The notes under the pieces: generated by a model | Told to the model about the DNA's origin: nothing | The model's database searches: none | Seen by the model: the letters and a program-made list of their open reading frames with translations, nothing else | In this document: in pieces, positions 1 to 8,376 of the stretch | Layout: every line of letters starts with the position of its first letter | Position numbering within the stretch: position 1 is the first letter of the stretch | Program-made: the position numbers and the translations under genes | DNA from: a virus | Length of the DNA: 31,801 bases | Virus record (IMG/VR): IMGVR_UViG_3300045135_002353 | Location: 1 to 31,801 of that record | Reading direction: 5' to 3' (one strand)

Positions 1-1082
1 TGATCCAGTCGATTAACCGGTACATTCAACGACTTATATAGTTTCTTTTGGAAGTAAATAATATCATCGATTTGTCCAAGATTCTCCCCACCTGGAAGAG
101 TAGTAATTTCCGTACCTCTACCGCCTTCACGACGCGGTAGCCAGAAATCTTCTAGCATAGACATATGCTTACGATCGTCTTTTACCTCACCGGTATTTGC
201 ATCATAGACCAGCTTATTACGATAGCTGTTCATGATGTTCTTGAGGTATTCTTCTGCTTTACCCTTAGGTAAGTTACCTACGTCAATATAAAATATTCGA
301 CGTTCTGGTGCTCTTGATAATCGGTAGATTACCAATGAGTCTTCCATCATACGCAATTGGTTTACAGGCTTAATAGCCTTTTGTAGGTATGAAAGTACCT
401 TAGTGCGTGATGGGTCTAGCAATCCTGATGTAGTATATTGGATTGCGTCTTTAGAAATCTTAACACCCTGATTACTTTTAACAAGTGCTGTATCTTGGTA
501 TAGGTAATATTCGTCTACCTTTTTAACTACCTCAGCACCAGTAGCAGGATCTTTTTCTTTTTCTATCTCCTTAACCTTACGAATCTTAGTAGGGTCAATA
601 GGTCTAACTTCTAATATGCCTTTCTTAGGGCTTTTCTCGTCGACAATAAGATGATAAAATAAACGTCCATCAACATACCACCGTCGAAAGATTTCGTGTC
701 CATAATGATTAAATTGCAGTAATTCTACAATAGATTCAAATTCTTCGCGAATAAGCTTTTTAATATTATCAGGCTGATCCAGATCATCTGTAATTAGATC
801 AACAGGAGCTGAGTTAGAGTCAGATACAATAGCTTCATTAATAATATCTTCAATTGCAGCATCACATTCTGGCTGTGAAGCAGTCTCTCTGTAACGCCGA
901 ATTTGATCAGCTTCATTCGATGCTTGCCCACCATCAAGGTCTACGTACTGACCAAAGTGACCGCCAGCAGCTTGGACGTAACTAGAACCATCATCTTCAA
1001 GAGGAGCAACAAAGGATTTTTTCTTTGCATCTCCTTTATCCTGCTCTTTACGCTTAAGCTCGAAACCAAATAATTCTGCCAA
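1..1082 (-). CDS. 20: Portal vertex protein gp20, N-terminal part (runs off the window)
   Basis: This open frame starts at a TTG codon (1080-1082) and continues past position 1, giving about 360 residues of a protein that is 524 residues in T4. GGAG lies 8 bases upstream of the TTG, which supports this start, and no ATG fits better. Portal-like segments include an early NEA..VSDSNSAPVDL stretch, a RRWYVDGR.FYH segment, an IRPIDP-like EVRPIDPTKIR motif, and LSRAPERRIFYIDVGNLPK, which is a hallmark of T4-type portals. It forms the dodecameric head-vertex ring through which gp17 pumps DNA. It follows gp19 as in T4 and marine T4-like phages. A terminator-like hairpin separates it from gp19, so it may have a reduced or separate message. 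Confidence 0.93.
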   Translation of the reverse strand, partial: MAELFGFELKRKEQDKGDAKKKSFVAPLEDDGSSYVQAAGGHFGQYVDLDGGQASNEADQIRRYRETASQPECDAAIEDIINEAIVSDSNSAPVDLITDDLDQPDNIKKLIREEFESIVELLQFNHYGHEIFRRWYVDGRLFYHLIVDEKSPKKGILEVRPIDPTKIRKVKEIEKEKDPATGAEVVKKVDEYYLYQDTALVKSNQGVKISKDAIQYTTSGLLDPSRTKVLSYLQKAIKPVNQLRMMEDSLVIYRLSRAPERRIFYIDVGNLPKGKAEEYLKNIMNSYRNKLVYDANTGEVKDDRKHMSMLEDFWLPRREGGRGTEITTLPGGENLGQIDDIIYFQKKLYKSLNVPVNRLD

Positions 1083-1106
1083 TTTCTTTTCTCCAATGAA
1101 TAATAA

Positions 1107-1127
1107 GAGGGGAGAAAAACTCCCCTC
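1107..1127 (-). terminator. Hairpin terminator between gp19 and gp20
   Basis: There is a perfect 8-bp inverted repeat, GAGGGGAG at 1107-1114 and CTCCCCTC at 1120-1127, around a 5-base loop. Read on the minus strand, the stem has a TTTTT loop and is followed by TTATTATT. This is a GC-rich stem with a T-rich but interrupted tail. It sits about 22 bases after the gp19 stop and about 25 bases before the gp20 start. It is likely an intrinsic terminator or attenuator. Confidence 0.7.
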
Positions 1128-1148
1128 CTACTATTATCTATATGGCCT

Positions 1149-1682
1149 TTAAGATGTTGTATCTGATTCCCAGTACTGGACCTGAAGCTCAACAGTGAAC
1201 TCCTCAATACCTTCTGAATCGTAAGATACTTCAATTGTTGATAGATTCGTTGGCCATAAGCCTCGGAATGTATAACCCTTAAGGTTCTCACCATTTTTGT
1301 CTAACTGATATACAGATGCATCTGCAAAGTACTCAGACGGATCAGTAGCACCAGTGTTTGCATTATGGTTGTTGATGAGATTCATCCACTCTTCAAATGC
1401 ATTACGTAATACAAAGTTTGTATCGTTAATTACAGTAATTGTCCATGGCTCAAAAGTACGATCTCCAGCAATCTGGAGTTGACGCCCTCGGAAAGGAACT
1501 GTAATAGGAGTGATAGTTGAACCAGGTAGTGCAGCACCTTTAATAAGGAATCCGCCAATCTCTGATTCAGCAGCACCCGCTGCGATTCCAGCTGGCCAAC
1601 CCATCTCAACCTTAAATAGGTTTGAACGAGCACCACCACCTGTTAGTTTTGACTTAAAGTCATCTACGCCTAAAATAGCCAT
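1149..1682 (-). CDS. 19: Tail tube protein gp19
   Basis: The 177-residue product (T4 gp19 is 163) is the inner tube subunit of a contractile tail, stacked as hexameric rings inside the sheath. Typical features are the N-terminal FKSKLTGGGARSNLFKVE segment, a LPGSTITPITVPFRGRQLQIAGD stretch (given here only as its role: the first tube beta strands), and a C-terminal VELQVQYWE strand. The ATG at 1680-1682 is preceded by GGAGAG. That Shine-Dalgarno element overlaps the TAG of gp18, so translation is probably coupled to the sheath gene. It lies 12 bases downstream of gp18 and upstream of the 1107-1127 hairpin. The assignment rests on family resemblance and gene order. Confidence 0.95.
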   Translation of the reverse strand: MAILGVDDFKSKLTGGGARSNLFKVEMGWPAGIAAGAAESEIGGFLIKGAALPGSTITPITVPFRGRQLQIAGDRTFEPWTITVINDTNFVLRNAFEEWMNLINNHNANTGATDPSEYFADASVYQLDKNGENLKGYTFRGLWPTNLSTIEVSYDSEGIEEFTVELQVQYWESDTTS

Positions 1683-1694
1683 TCTTTATCTCTC

Positions 1695-3395
1695 CTATTG
1701 TCCGACGATTTCTGAGAATTCAACGCCGGTACGAGTAGCGATAAAGTTCAATGTGATGAAGTTGATCGAACGTGCTGGCTTAATGTAGATATCAGCTACA
1801 AACTGATTGCTATCAATAATCTGTCCAGTGTTGTTCGTTGCATCACATACAACCGCAAAATCCGTAATACCACGTCGACCTTTAATATCCCGTAGGAATG
1901 GTTCTACCATATTACGGAACATAGCTCGTGTAAATTCGTCGTTAAATTCAAATAATTGATATTTAGCAGCTGTGCTTATAGCCTTTTCCAAGACAATGAA
2001 TAGACGACGTACGTTAATACGATCAAATGCAGAAGGCTTAGCCTGTGCAGTCTTATCACCATATAGGACAATGCCTTGACCTGGGAAAGCAGCAATTGGA
2101 TTAACACGTGCTTTATAAAGCGTGTCACGATCTGCTTGCGAAGGATTAAAAGCCAGCTTGGTAACTCCAAGTAATTGACCTCGTGTGAATCCAGCTGGGG
2201 AGAACCAAGCATCTGCTACGTTGTCTGTGTTGGCACAAAGACCAGCAATATGACCACAAGCAGGAATCCAACGATATACGTCATTATACTTATCGTAAAC
2301 TTTTAGAGCAGTTGAATCGATTACACCGTAAGATGTAGAAGTTAACTGATCAGCAAAGGTCTTAACAGCTTCAGCAGGGGCAGTATTACCTACTGTATCT
2401 GTGATTGAAGGAGAAACAAATGCAACGCAATCTTTACGATCTGTTGCAGTAGCTAGAAGAGCCTGTGGAACACCTGTATCAGAGCCTTCTGTTATTCCGA
2501 AAAGAAGATTAACATCAACTGTTTCAGCATCACCTAACAAGGCAATACCCGTACTAATCTCACCAGTAGTAGGAGCATTATCATCTGAACCGCCAGATAA
2601 TGAATCAGTAATTGCAACAGCTGTAACGCCATCAAGATAATCACCAGCGACTGCTAGCGTACCATCAGCAGCATGAGTTACAGAATTAACACCAGCATGG
2701 GTTAATACAGCATAGTGACTTCCCCAACGTACCCATCGCGATGTATTAATAACATTAGCGTAGTATGCTGAAGTGCCATCTGATGCTTTAGCGTCAGAAG
2801 CTTGTGAAGCGTATGCAAATGTTTCTAGTACTGAACCCTTTGTACCAGTTATTAAACCGTCTTCATCAATGATTGCAATGTGTACTTCATCATTTATACA
2901 TCCTTTTGATGTAGCATAATCTGAAGTTCCTGGAGCGGTGTCAAATGAGCTTTTATAAGCCCAACTAGCAAATACTGTAGCATCTGCAGGACAGATAGAA
3001 ACGAGTAGTGAGTTACCCAAAGTACCTGGGTATTTAGCAACAAATGCCTCTGATGCTAGAGTAGCACCGATGCTATCGTAAGCATCTTGATTTTTTACCA
3101 AGATACCTGCGCCAGTAGCAGTAGCATTTAAGTTATCTGTTCCGACTCGTACAACCTTAAGAGCATTACCATACTGTAAGAATGATGCTGCAGTTAAGAA
3201 GTATGAGGCAGTGTTAGTATCCGGAGTACCGAAGATAGTTGCGAGTTCTTTTTCAGAACCTACAGTCGTAACTTCTTCTACAGGACCCCAGTTAAAGGCT
3301 CCAGCGAAACCACCGATAGAGGTGGAGACAGCAGGAACCACGTTTGTCAGATCAATTTCCTTGACCTGCACACCTGGTGATACTTGAAAAGCCAT
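1695..3395 (-). CDS. 18: Tail sheath protein gp18
   Basis: The 566-residue product (659 in T4) is the contractile sheath subunit. The N-terminus, VSPGVQVKEIDLTN followed by STSIGGFAGAFNWGPV, is the canonical start of T4-type sheath proteins. The C-terminal domain carries RRLFIVLEKAI, FEFNDEFTRAMFRNMVEPFL and a final RSINFITLNFIATRTGVEF segment, which is the conserved sheath core. The middle is variable, as expected for the surface-exposed protease-resistant domain. The ATG has AAAGAGGA upstream. A T4-type late promoter octamer lies 77 bases upstream (3472-3479), so gp18 and gp19 probably form their own late unit after the gp13-gp17 block. Confidence 0.96.
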   Translation of the reverse strand: MAFQVSPGVQVKEIDLTNVVPAVSTSIGGFAGAFNWGPVEEVTTVGSEKELATIFGTPDTNTASYFLTAASFLQYGNALKVVRVGTDNLNATATGAGILVKNQDAYDSIGATLASEAFVAKYPGTLGNSLLVSICPADATVFASWAYKSSFDTAPGTSDYATSKGCINDEVHIAIIDEDGLITGTKGSVLETFAYASQASDAKASDGTSAYYANVINTSRWVRWGSHYAVLTHAGVNSVTHAADGTLAVAGDYLDGVTAVAITDSLSGGSDDNAPTTGEISTGIALLGDAETVDVNLLFGITEGSDTGVPQALLATATDRKDCVAFVSPSITDTVGNTAPAEAVKTFADQLTSTSYGVIDSTALKVYDKYNDVYRWIPACGHIAGLCANTDNVADAWFSPAGFTRGQLLGVTKLAFNPSQADRDTLYKARVNPIAAFPGQGIVLYGDKTAQAKPSAFDRINVRRLFIVLEKAISTAAKYQLFEFNDEFTRAMFRNMVEPFLRDIKGRRGITDFAVVCDATNNTGQIIDSNQFVADIYIKPARSINFITLNFIATRTGVEFSEIVGQ

Positions 3396-3415
3396 GTTTA
3401 TTCCTCTTTCAAAAG

Positions 3416-3429
3416 ATAGATTAATCTAT
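3416..3429. repeat. 14-bp perfect palindrome upstream of gp18
   Basis: ATAGATTAATCTAT reads the same on both strands. It lies in the gp18 leader between the late promoter octamer and the Shine-Dalgarno sequence. It could be an operator or a weak RNA hairpin protecting the 5' end, but in such AT-rich sequence chance is also plausible. Confidence 0.35.
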
Positions 3430-3471
3430 TTATTATATGACACATAATACGAATTTTCTCAATCTAATCAT

Positions 3472-3479
3472 TATTTATA
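3472..3479 (-). promoter_or_regulatory. T4-type late promoter upstream of gp18
   Basis: The plus strand reads TATTTATA, which is TATAAATA on the minus strand. This is the exact T4 late-promoter octamer recognised by gp55-directed RNA polymerase. It lies 77 bases before the gp18 ATG, in the 100-base gap after the methyltransferase gene. Confidence 0.75.
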
Positions 3480-3495
3480 ATATAAGAATTTCTAG

Positions 3496-4011
3496 CTATT
3501 CGTTATTAAACCCTAGCCACATATAGACCTTATACTCTTCTGCTAAAGATTCTAAAATTGATCTCCACTCTTCTTTACTTTTTAGCGTACAATGAGCGTT
3601 TTGCCCATTAGCTAATACCTTTATCGCGGGGGTTGTACCAACCTTTAAGAAAACCGCTTTGTTTGCCTTTGAAAATATGTTTTTCAGTGCCTCGTCAAGT
3701 AACTCCCCTTCTGGTATATGCTCTAGGACATCAGTAGATATTACAAGGTCAAACTTACCCTCAGGCATTTCTGTCCAATCTGGATATGCTATATCATATA
3801 AAGCATACTCGGGAATCTTCATCTTTTTGTGGATTTTCCTTTCAGTCCACTGCTTACCGTGACCACACCCATAATCAAGCACGCTATTAAGCTTAAGTTT
3901 TTTGTTCAATGCATATATCATATCAATATGATGCCACTTTATTTCGCAGTCCATAGTATTACGATTCTGGTGATATATCTCATACTGCTCAACTAGTTCT
4001 TCTCTATTCAT
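3496..4011 (-). CDS. Class I SAM-dependent methyltransferase inserted between gp17 and gp18
   Basis: This 171-residue protein has a clear Rossmann methyltransferase core. Motif I is VLDYGCGHGKQW (about residues 44-55). The post-II region is YALYDIAYPDW. The motif IV-like segment is FDLVISTDVLEHIPE (about 87-101), as in UbiE/Methyltransf_11-type enzymes. The start codon overlaps the gp17 stop as TAATG, so it is translationally coupled to the large terminase and is presumably expressed late. The substrate cannot be read from the sequence. There is no DNA-methyltransferase NPPY or PCQ motif, which argues for a small molecule, sugar or protein substrate. In T4, gp17 and gp18 are adjacent, so this gene is an insertion in the core block. 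Confidence 0.85.
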   Translation of the reverse strand: MNREELVEQYEIYHQNRNTMDCEIKWHHIDMIYALNKKLKLNSVLDYGCGHGKQWTERKIHKKMKIPEYALYDIAYPDWTEMPEGKFDLVISTDVLEHIPEGELLDEALKNIFSKANKAVFLKVGTTPAIKVLANGQNAHCTLKSKEEWRSILESLAEEYKVYMWLGFNNE

Positions 4012-5603
4012 TAAAATTCTACTGACTCCCAGACAAGACCATCCTCTACAGTATATTTAGAACTATCATCTTCAACGTCTAATATACCTACAGGGACAAT
4101 ATCATCTTCCATAGCTCTTACTCTTTCAGAATATAGCATTTTCTTAACATCTATATCCGTTAATTCATTAAAGAACTGATTAGTAGTAAACCAAGCAAAC
4201 ATAACTAAATTCATTACTAGGTCATCGTGATTGCCGTTAGACGCTTCATATGAGCTGCCACGAGCTTCAAACGTACTTAGCTCTATAATCGTCTCTGCGT
4301 CATGTATTGCGATCTTATTCTGCTCAATTAAATCTTTTATATTTGAGCAACCTATTCTTTTAACCTTTCGAGTCATAGTTACGCCGATTGAGTTAGCTTT
4401 AATCATTGACTCTACATACACATTTTCATACTCAAGATCGTAGTATAACCCGTTACAAACCACAGCACCCTGATCGTTACTCTCAATAATAACATATGCT
4501 TGATTATACATGTTGGCATACTTATATATCACATCAGGATATAGCAACGGAGATATGTTATTATCCTGGAATACCGCCACTTGCTCAAAGGGTCTTGTAG
4601 ACACATCTATAATATTAAAAGTAGAATAATCTTGACCACGACCTTTTGCTACATCTACGAACATCATGTACTCATGACCAGGTTCTGAGTCTTTATAGAT
4701 TCTAGTATTCGATGTGACCTTTATAGGATCTTTTGATATTAAACCAAGTAACACATCAGGAGATATAAGTGTATTACCAGTTCCTACAAACGTATTACCA
4801 AATTCCTGATCAAACTGTAGCTGTGATGTATTTGATATAGTCTGTCTTTTCCACTCCTCATCCCTGCCTGGCACATCCCACCAGTCTACCCTGAAGTGCT
4901 TAAATTCATTTGTGCCTTGTACAGCACCTTCATATAGCTTATGATATACGTTGCCTAATCCATTGGCTGTAGAAGTAATAATAACCTGAGTACTTGTACC
5001 AGCAGCAACTACTGGATAGGTTGACGTGTAGAATCTTGCATCGTCATCCACAAAAGCAAACTCATCAAGGAAGAGTAAGTTTACAGATAAACCCCGGATA
5101 GATGAGCCAGATGTAGCAGCTGCAATAATACGCGAGTTATTTGAAAATTCAATAGAACCTTTATTGAGTGCCTTACATCCCGGCTGGAGAAAGAACGGTA
5201 GGTTCTCAAGCATAAGAGTAATCCTAGCAAGCATCTCACGTGCAGTAGCACCTTTGTTAGCTAGAATAGCAATAGTTTTTTCTGGGTGAAAACAAGCATA
5301 CCATAGTAAATAGGCTACAGACGATATAGACTTACCAGACTGCCGGCATGCAAGAATAATAGAGAATCGATTTTCTCTAAAATGCTTAAACATTTTTTCT
5401 TGATATGGGTATAGATCAAAGGGTACTAATCCCTTATCAAGAGATATAACCTTAATATACTTACGAGCAAAATAGGCAGGATCCTGCATGCACCTGGCAT
5501 ATTCAGCAACTTCATCTTTAGTAAAGTTCTGATCTATACCATCGCGCTTAACATTAGGATTGCCGAGATAGCCGGCTACGTTATTCTTCAGACTCAATGA
5601 CAT
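4011..5603 (-). CDS. 17: Terminase large subunit gp17 (packaging ATPase/nuclease)
   Basis: The protein is 530 residues from the ATG at 5601-5603. A TTG fifteen bases upstream is in frame but has no Shine-Dalgarno sequence. The ATPase domain has Walker A CRQSGKS (about 86-92) and Walker B LLFLDEF (about 176-182) followed by a coupling-type VIITSTANG motif. The C-terminal RNase H-like nuclease has the acidic triad visible as MMFVDVAKG (D317), VIIESND (E374) and NGNHDDLVM (D460/D461). It docks on the portal and drives DNA packaging and headful cutting. It overlaps the end of gp16 by 23 bases and shares a base with the downstream methyltransferase start. Domain order and length match the T4 family. 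Confidence 0.97.
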   Translation of the reverse strand: MSLSLKNNVAGYLGNPNVKRDGIDQNFTKDEVAEYARCMQDPAYFARKYIKVISLDKGLVPFDLYPYQEKMFKHFRENRFSIILACRQSGKSISSVAYLLWYACFHPEKTIAILANKGATAREMLARITLMLENLPFFLQPGCKALNKGSIEFSNNSRIIAAATSGSSIRGLSVNLLFLDEFAFVDDDARFYTSTYPVVAAGTSTQVIITSTANGLGNVYHKLYEGAVQGTNEFKHFRVDWWDVPGRDEEWKRQTISNTSQLQFDQEFGNTFVGTGNTLISPDVLLGLISKDPIKVTSNTRIYKDSEPGHEYMMFVDVAKGRGQDYSTFNIIDVSTRPFEQVAVFQDNNISPLLYPDVIYKYANMYNQAYVIIESNDQGAVVCNGLYYDLEYENVYVESMIKANSIGVTMTRKVKRIGCSNIKDLIEQNKIAIHDAETIIELSTFEARGSSYEASNGNHDDLVMNLVMFAWFTTNQFFNELTDIDVKKMLYSERVRAMEDDIVPVGILDVEDDSSKYTVEDGLVWESVEF

Positions 5604-5940
5604 TAGCTTTTTCTTCAAATTTAGAGGCTAACATTCTTTGTAGATCAGATGATGATCCAACAAAGACGTTATTCTGCGTCATACTATTAGGTAAAGCCGG
5701 GGCATTGCTATCGACCTTTTCAACTTCTTTCTTTTTCTTTTGAAGCTCCATAAGTCGATCAGCGATCTCAGCGTTTTGCTTCATCATATTAGATAGGACT
5801 TCGAATGCACGAGGATGCTCTGATTCACGAGCTAATTCCATCATAAGCTCCAAAGCTTCATCACCTTTATCTACTAGATTATAGTACTTTGCACGAGCAA
5901 ATTCATAATCGTCATCAATGTCAGTTTTATTTATTTTCAT
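5581..5940 (-). CDS. 16: Terminase small subunit gp16
   Basis: The 119-residue product lies exactly where gp16 sits in T4-like phages, between gp15 and gp17. It is highly charged, with an N-terminal acidic helix (DIDDDYEFARAKYYNLVDKG), a central helical segment with SNMMKQNAEIADRLMELQKKK that looks like an oligomerising coiled coil (about residues 50-72), and a flexible Asn/Ser-rich linker. In the family it forms a ring that recognises viral DNA and stimulates the gp17 ATPase. The start overlaps the gp15 stop as ATGA. The sequence is weakly conserved in this family, so the call relies strongly on position and size. Confidence 0.88.
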   Translation of the reverse strand: MKINKTDIDDDYEFARAKYYNLVDKGDEALELMMELARESEHPRAFEVLSNMMKQNAEIADRLMELQKKKKEVEKVDSNAPALPNSMTQNNVFVGSSSDLQRMLASKFEEKANVIESEE

Positions 5941-6695
5941 GGTGTTATCAAATTATCATCTGTTTCATCAATGCCAGTACTAATATCTAGTGTAGCTTGA
6001 TCCCCTATAGCTGCAACCTCTTCTAAGAATCCAAAAGTGTCTAGGTCATTTAGATCAGCTGAGGAATTAAGAATAACATTCTTTGTTTTGACAGGACCAT
6101 AAAACCTTACACGTAATTCAAAGCTTAGGGTATACACTATAGCTCTACGAGAAAGAAAATCCCCTTCATAATCGTCAGTTAAATTAACTGAATTCAATAC
6201 AATAGGTACGTCAGTCTTAAGACCAATCTCTGGTATTTCTTTAATTGTTATTGTGTAGTCAGGTTGGAAGTAAGGTAGTATTTGCTCTACGACCTGCAAG
6301 GCATCGTCCTGATTCTTAGCCATTACAGAAAGATCAATATTCATTCTATATGGCGTTTGTGTATATACCGCTTGCCGTGTACCATTAGAGATAGTACCTA
6401 GCTTAAGCTGGTTCATCTTATTTACTTGAGAAGCAGCATCATATGTCATTCCAGTAATTTCAAATGACATACGAGGAAGCTTAATAGCTACACCACCCTG
6501 GACTGTACCAAGCTGGGATTGACTTTCAATACGCGCTAAAAACTTTTGCTTAGGACCGTATGCTAGAGGTACACGAGTAATACTTTTAACCTCACCATCG
6601 CCGTCTTTTCGTACTACCTTTAAGTCATTAAAGATAGAGCCAAATGCTGCAATAGTACGGCGTATAGCTGCGTGATAAAAATGATCTGATAACAT
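5937..6695 (-). CDS. 15: Tail sheath stabiliser / tail terminator gp15
   Basis: The 252-residue protein (272 in T4) begins LSDHFYHAAIRRTIAAFGSIF, the typical gp15 start, and contains the VPLAYGPKQKFLARI segment. It caps the completed tail as a hexameric ring and connects it to the neck. Both ends are tightly packed: the start shares a base with the gp14 stop (TAATG) and the stop overlaps the gp16 start (ATGA). This indicates one polycistronic late message with coupled translation. Confidence 0.94.
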   Translation of the reverse strand: MLSDHFYHAAIRRTIAAFGSIFNDLKVVRKDGDGEVKSITRVPLAYGPKQKFLARIESQSQLGTVQGGVAIKLPRMSFEITGMTYDAASQVNKMNQLKLGTISNGTRQAVYTQTPYRMNIDLSVMAKNQDDALQVVEQILPYFQPDYTITIKEIPEIGLKTDVPIVLNSVNLTDDYEGDFLSRRAIVYTLSFELRVRFYGPVKTKNVILNSSADLNDLDTFGFLEEVAAIGDQATLDISTGIDETDDNLITP

Positions 6696-7612
6696 TAACC
6701 AAGGTCTCCAAACGGATTATTTTCAGTGAAATCTATAATATCACTTTGAACAGCTTCGAACTCTTGATTCTGGGATTGATCATCGTTTCCAAATGCTTCT
6801 TTATCTAATGTATCATTAATTTGATACACGTCTGTTACGCCCCACGAAGCTCCAGATGTTACCCCGACTAAATTGGAGACAAGATTGAAGTCGTGGTATT
6901 TACCGTCTGTAGTAGCCCATTCGTTTATGGATACTATTCTTGTAACAGAGTTAAAGTCTACAACATTGCCCGTAATATATTCACCGGAGCCAACTGTAAT
7001 CTCTTGCTGGATATTTTCCCCAATAATAAAGTCAATGGCATTATTATCTGTACTAAGATGGATATTAAGTTGGGGAGTAGCTTGGCTATTGATAGCGTCA
7101 TCCAATGACTCAAGACCAGTATTAAACTTCTCGCCAGAGAACTCGAAGAGCTCACATTGAAGCTTATAGACAGGGAGATTAGATAACTGATAGAACGGCT
7201 GTTCGTCTTCTACAAAGCGAATCTCAAACAAGCCTTTTGAAAGAGGGAGATATAGTAAATCCCCTTCTGAAGGTCGGACCGAATTAATGCCGTTATTATG
7301 AATACCGATAAGCTGTTCCCAGCGTCTTCGCGAAACAATAAACGTGGCTTGGTCTCTAATCTCTACACCAAACTTAGATAACAGATCACCATCACCTTCG
7401 AATCCATCAACGCTCTCGATATACATCTCAATAGTATAGGAAGCATCAAATGTGCTTTCTACATCTTCATTGAGTATGGTATCTTCGTGAACAACATCAC
7501 GGGGCAAGTAATAAATATCTTGCCCGTACATTTTCAAAGATTCTATAACGATGTCTTCGTAAAGGTTTTGTTCGGACTTTACCTTTTGCGAAAAGTAGAC
7601 ATTAGTAGCCAT
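6695..7612 (-). CDS. 14: Neck protein gp14
   Basis: The 305-residue product (256 in T4) starts ATNVYFSQKVKSEQNLYEDIV and continues ESLKMYGQDIYYLPR, both characteristic of the gp14 head-completion protein of marine T4-like phages. With gp13 it forms the neck that closes the packaged head and receives the tail. It follows gp13 after 3 bases and overlaps the gp15 start. The C-terminal 60 residues are acidic and Gln/Asn-rich, which is a variable tail in this family. Confidence 0.94.
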   Translation of the reverse strand: MATNVYFSQKVKSEQNLYEDIVIESLKMYGQDIYYLPRDVVHEDTILNEDVESTFDASYTIEMYIESVDGFEGDGDLLSKFGVEIRDQATFIVSRRRWEQLIGIHNNGINSVRPSEGDLLYLPLSKGLFEIRFVEDEQPFYQLSNLPVYKLQCELFEFSGEKFNTGLESLDDAINSQATPQLNIHLSTDNNAIDFIIGENIQQEITVGSGEYITGNVVDFNSVTRIVSINEWATTDGKYHDFNLVSNLVGVTSGASWGVTDVYQINDTLDKEAFGNDDQSQNQEFEAVQSDIIDFTENNPFGDLG

Positions 7613-7615
7613 GGG

Positions 7616-8365
7616 TTACCCTACAAAGAAGTCGACAGGGGTTTCATAATTTAATTGCATTTGCTCTCTAATTGTATTTAGCTCTTCGGTAGCATCGTCA
7701 AATATCTGTCGAGCATTAACGGTAACACCGCCGGGCATTGTCATACCATCAAACTTAATAAGGTTTGCACCCCATTGCTGTTTAATTAATGCTGTAGCAT
7801 ATTGCTTTAAGAACATATCATTATATATATCGGGATATGTAGAAGGGCTTACAACAGCTTGGCATTCCACAATAATATAGTCGTCGACCTTAACCTCATT
7901 ATCCCAATCAATATCAATGAATAACTTATTCATATGCCGATTGTAACGGGTAAACATGCCTGAGCCATTTAGCTTCATATCAAGTAAAGATATGTATTGT
8001 TGGAGCATCTCATAGTGTACAAGATCACCAATATAGCTCATATCATATAGATCATTGAGGTGCATCTGATACTTAATATCAAACATACCAACAGTAGTAT
8101 TAGAATCTGATATGGGAAATACGTTCTTAACGTATATAATACTGTCAGATATTGGTATGCTTTTGTTTGTAATATCGTCAGCAGTTACCTGATGCTTTAG
8201 ATAAGTTCGAATAGTTGCATCGTGATGATACTCCTGATAAAATTGAAGAGCATCATCAATTCTATCTTCGATCTGATCATCGTCAACATTTACTTCAATA
8301 ACTGGAGCTCCTAGTCGACGTAAGCAATACTCGACTAGGGTTTCTCTTGTTGTTGGATTAGGCAT
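7616..8365 (-). CDS. 13: Neck protein gp13
   Basis: The 249-residue protein (309 in T4) has the gp13 N-terminus, with REXLVEYCLRRLGAPVIEVNV-like sequence followed by DDDQIEDRIDDALQFYQEYH, and a central IYVKNVFPISDS segment. It is the head-completion/connector partner of gp14. It is the first core gene after the fibre-like gene ending at 8377, with an 11-base gap. In T4 the wac fibritin gene follows gp12 in this part of the genome, so the fibre-like gene just upstream is in a comparable setting. Confidence 0.94.
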   Translation of the reverse strand: MPNPTTRETLVEYCLRRLGAPVIEVNVDDDQIEDRIDDALQFYQEYHHDATIRTYLKHQVTADDITNKSIPISDSIIYVKNVFPISDSNTTVGMFDIKYQMHLNDLYDMSYIGDLVHYEMLQQYISLLDMKLNGSGMFTRYNRHMNKLFIDIDWDNEVKVDDYIIVECQAVVSPSTYPDIYNDMFLKQYATALIKQQWGANLIKFDGMTMPGGVTVNARQIFDDATEELNTIREQMQLNYETPVDFFVG

Positions 8366-8376
8366 TAGTTATATCC

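Noticed and set aside
3496-4011. DNA methyltransferase for restriction evasion
   Set aside because: No NPPY, DPPY or PCQ motif is visible; the sequence matches small-molecule or protein-type methyltransferases.
5604-5618. TTG start for gp17
   Set aside because: No Shine-Dalgarno sequence precedes it, and it deepens the overlap with gp16; the ATG at 5603 fits the family N-terminus.
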